A stretch of 64,000 bases of DNA. It comes from Dankookia rubra. GTDB lineage: Bacteria > Pseudomonadota > Alphaproteobacteria > Acetobacterales > Acetobacteraceae. The stretch covers positions 1 through 64,000 of the forward strand of contig NZ_SMSJ01000029.1 of assembly GCF_004355005.1 (NCBI RefSeq), in the 5' to 3' direction. Below the pieces are notes generated by a model that searched no databases, was not told the DNA's origin, and worked only from the letters and a program-made list of their open reading frames with translations. Shown here one piece after another: positions 63,352 to 64,000 of this stretch. Within the stretch, counting starts at the first letter, position 1, and the number at the start of each line of letters is the position of its first letter. Both the position numbers and the translations under genes were made by a program.

Positions 63352-64000
63352 ATGCCCCGAGAGATCCGCCTGAACGCCTTCGACATGGCCTGCATCGGCC
63401 ACATCCAGCACGGGATGTGGACGCATCCGCGCGACCGCTCCACCGGCTACCGCCGGCTGGCCTACTGGACCAGCCTGGCCCGCACCCTGGAGCGCGGGCT
63501 GTTCGACGGGCTGTTCCTGGCCGATGTCGTCGGCATCTACGACGTGCTGGGCGACAGCCCGGACGCCGCGATCCGCCACGCGGTGCAGGTGCCGCTGCTC
63601 GACCCGATGCTGGTGGTGCCGGCCATGGCGGCGGTGACGCAGAATCTCGGCTTCGGCGTCACGGTGAACCTGACCTACGAGGCCGCGGCGCTGTTCGCCC
63701 GGCGCTTCTCGACGCTCGACCACCTGACCGACGGGCGGATCGGCTGGAACATCGTCACCGGCTATCTCGACAGCGCCGCCCGGGCCATGGGCCTGCCGGC
63801 ACAGCTGGCGCATGACGCGCGCTATGATGCGGCCGAGGACTTCATGGCGACGGCCTACGGCCTGTGGGAGGGCAGCTGGGCGGCCGATGCGGTGATCGCC
63901 GACCGCGCCACCGGCACCTATGCCGACCCGGCCCGGATCCGCCCGATCCGCTCCGGCGGGATCGAGGCGATCCATCTCTGCGAGCCCTCGCCGCAGCGGA
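63352..64000 (+). CDS. NtaA/DszA-type flavin monooxygenase (3' end beyond window)
   Basis: FMNH2-dependent two-component monooxygenase of the NtaA/SnaA/DszA/DmoA family (nitrilotriacetate, dibenzothiophene sulfone, dimethyl sulfide and similar substrates). The visible 216 residues have the family start NAFDMACIGHIQHGMWTHP, LERGLFDGLFLADVVGIYDV, QNLGFGVTVNLTYEAAALFA and the flavin-site LTDGRIGWNIVTGYLDSAAR. The frame stays open to the window edge; family length is about 440, so roughly half is missing. The start has a likely leaderless promoter and faces the Lrp-type regulator. Substrate unknown. Confidence 0.9.
   Translation, partial: MPREIRLNAFDMACIGHIQHGMWTHPRDRSTGYRRLAYWTSLARTLERGLFDGLFLADVVGIYDVLGDSPDAAIRHAVQVPLLDPMLVVPAMAAVTQNLGFGVTVNLTYEAAALFARRFSTLDHLTDGRIGWNIVTGYLDSAARAMGLPAQLAHDARYDAAEDFMATAYGLWEGSWAADAVIADRATGTYADPARIRPIRSGGIEAIHLCEPSPQR

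Overview
The window is very GC-rich (by eye about 70% or more in most genes), almost fully coding, and free of insertion sequences, phage genes, tRNA/rRNA genes and CRISPR arrays. It holds a bcsB-bcsC-bcsD cellulose operon end, a full cbb3 oxidase operon under a perfect FNR/Anr box, hflKC-degP, ThyX instead of ThyA, an HWE-type histidine kinase and pdxA-pdxJ. Together these point to an alphaproteobacterium, most likely an aerobic Acetobacteraceae member of the Roseomonas type; this placement is inference.

Layout. 1-6786: end of a cellulose synthase operon (bcsB cut by the window edge, bcsC, bcsD). 6888-10651 (minus): hydantoinase/oxoprolinase subunits hyuA and hyuB. 10786-17324 (plus): membrane glycosyltransferase, SMP-30 lactonase-like protein, FAH-family hydrolase, and an EmrA/EmrB-type efflux pair. 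17329-19349 (minus): exported thioredoxin-like protein and Tat-exported epoxide-hydrolase-like protein, divergent from a CadC-like winged-helix/TPR regulator (19561-21102). 21163-22329 (minus): M20 amidohydrolase. 22507-26022 (plus): thyX, an HD nucleotidase-like protein, several tiny membrane proteins, a ribokinase-like kinase and a small orphan protein. 26161-27339 (minus): Mrp/ApbC Fe-S carrier. 27531-36181 (plus): hflK, hflC, a DegP protease, then a 1510-residue multi-PAS HWE kinase behind an unusual AT-rich promoter. 36311-37204 (minus) serB, divergent from miaA and the branched-chain amino acid genes ilvB, ilvH, ilvC. 41914-43154: puuE-type allantoinase and a cupin.

43155-48984 is the least ordinary stretch: a gene-poor block with visibly lower GC in its two core genes (a PQQ-propeller protein and a small secreted cysteine protein), strong palindromes, a flavin monooxygenase and a small secreted repeat protein. 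49006-51515 (minus): pdxJ, pdxA and a secreted lectin-like protein. 51636-62765: TauE/SafE-like protein, DUF4214-type protein, DUF2189 membrane protein, and ccoNOQPGHIS plus a 61-residue downstream membrane protein; an FNR box sits between the DUF2189 gene and ccoN. 62840-64000: Lrp/AsnC regulator divergent from an NtaA/DszA-type monooxygenase that runs off the window.

Two regulatory patterns recur. First, at least five genes (hyuB, the leader ORF at 24557, puuE, pdxA, the NtaA-like gene) have a -35/-10 pair placed so that transcription should begin at the start codon itself, with no Shine-Dalgarno sequence, i.e. predicted leaderless mRNAs. Second, a family of G-rich/C-rich hairpins with a GGNATNC-like loop recurs in at least seven intergenic gaps, mostly at gene 3' ends. 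No wholly new multi-gene system could be demonstrated; the best candidates for undescribed biology are the PQQ-propeller/secreted-protein pair, the leader-peptide-coupled gene at 24557-24816, the hairpin family and the extra gene at the end of the cco operon.
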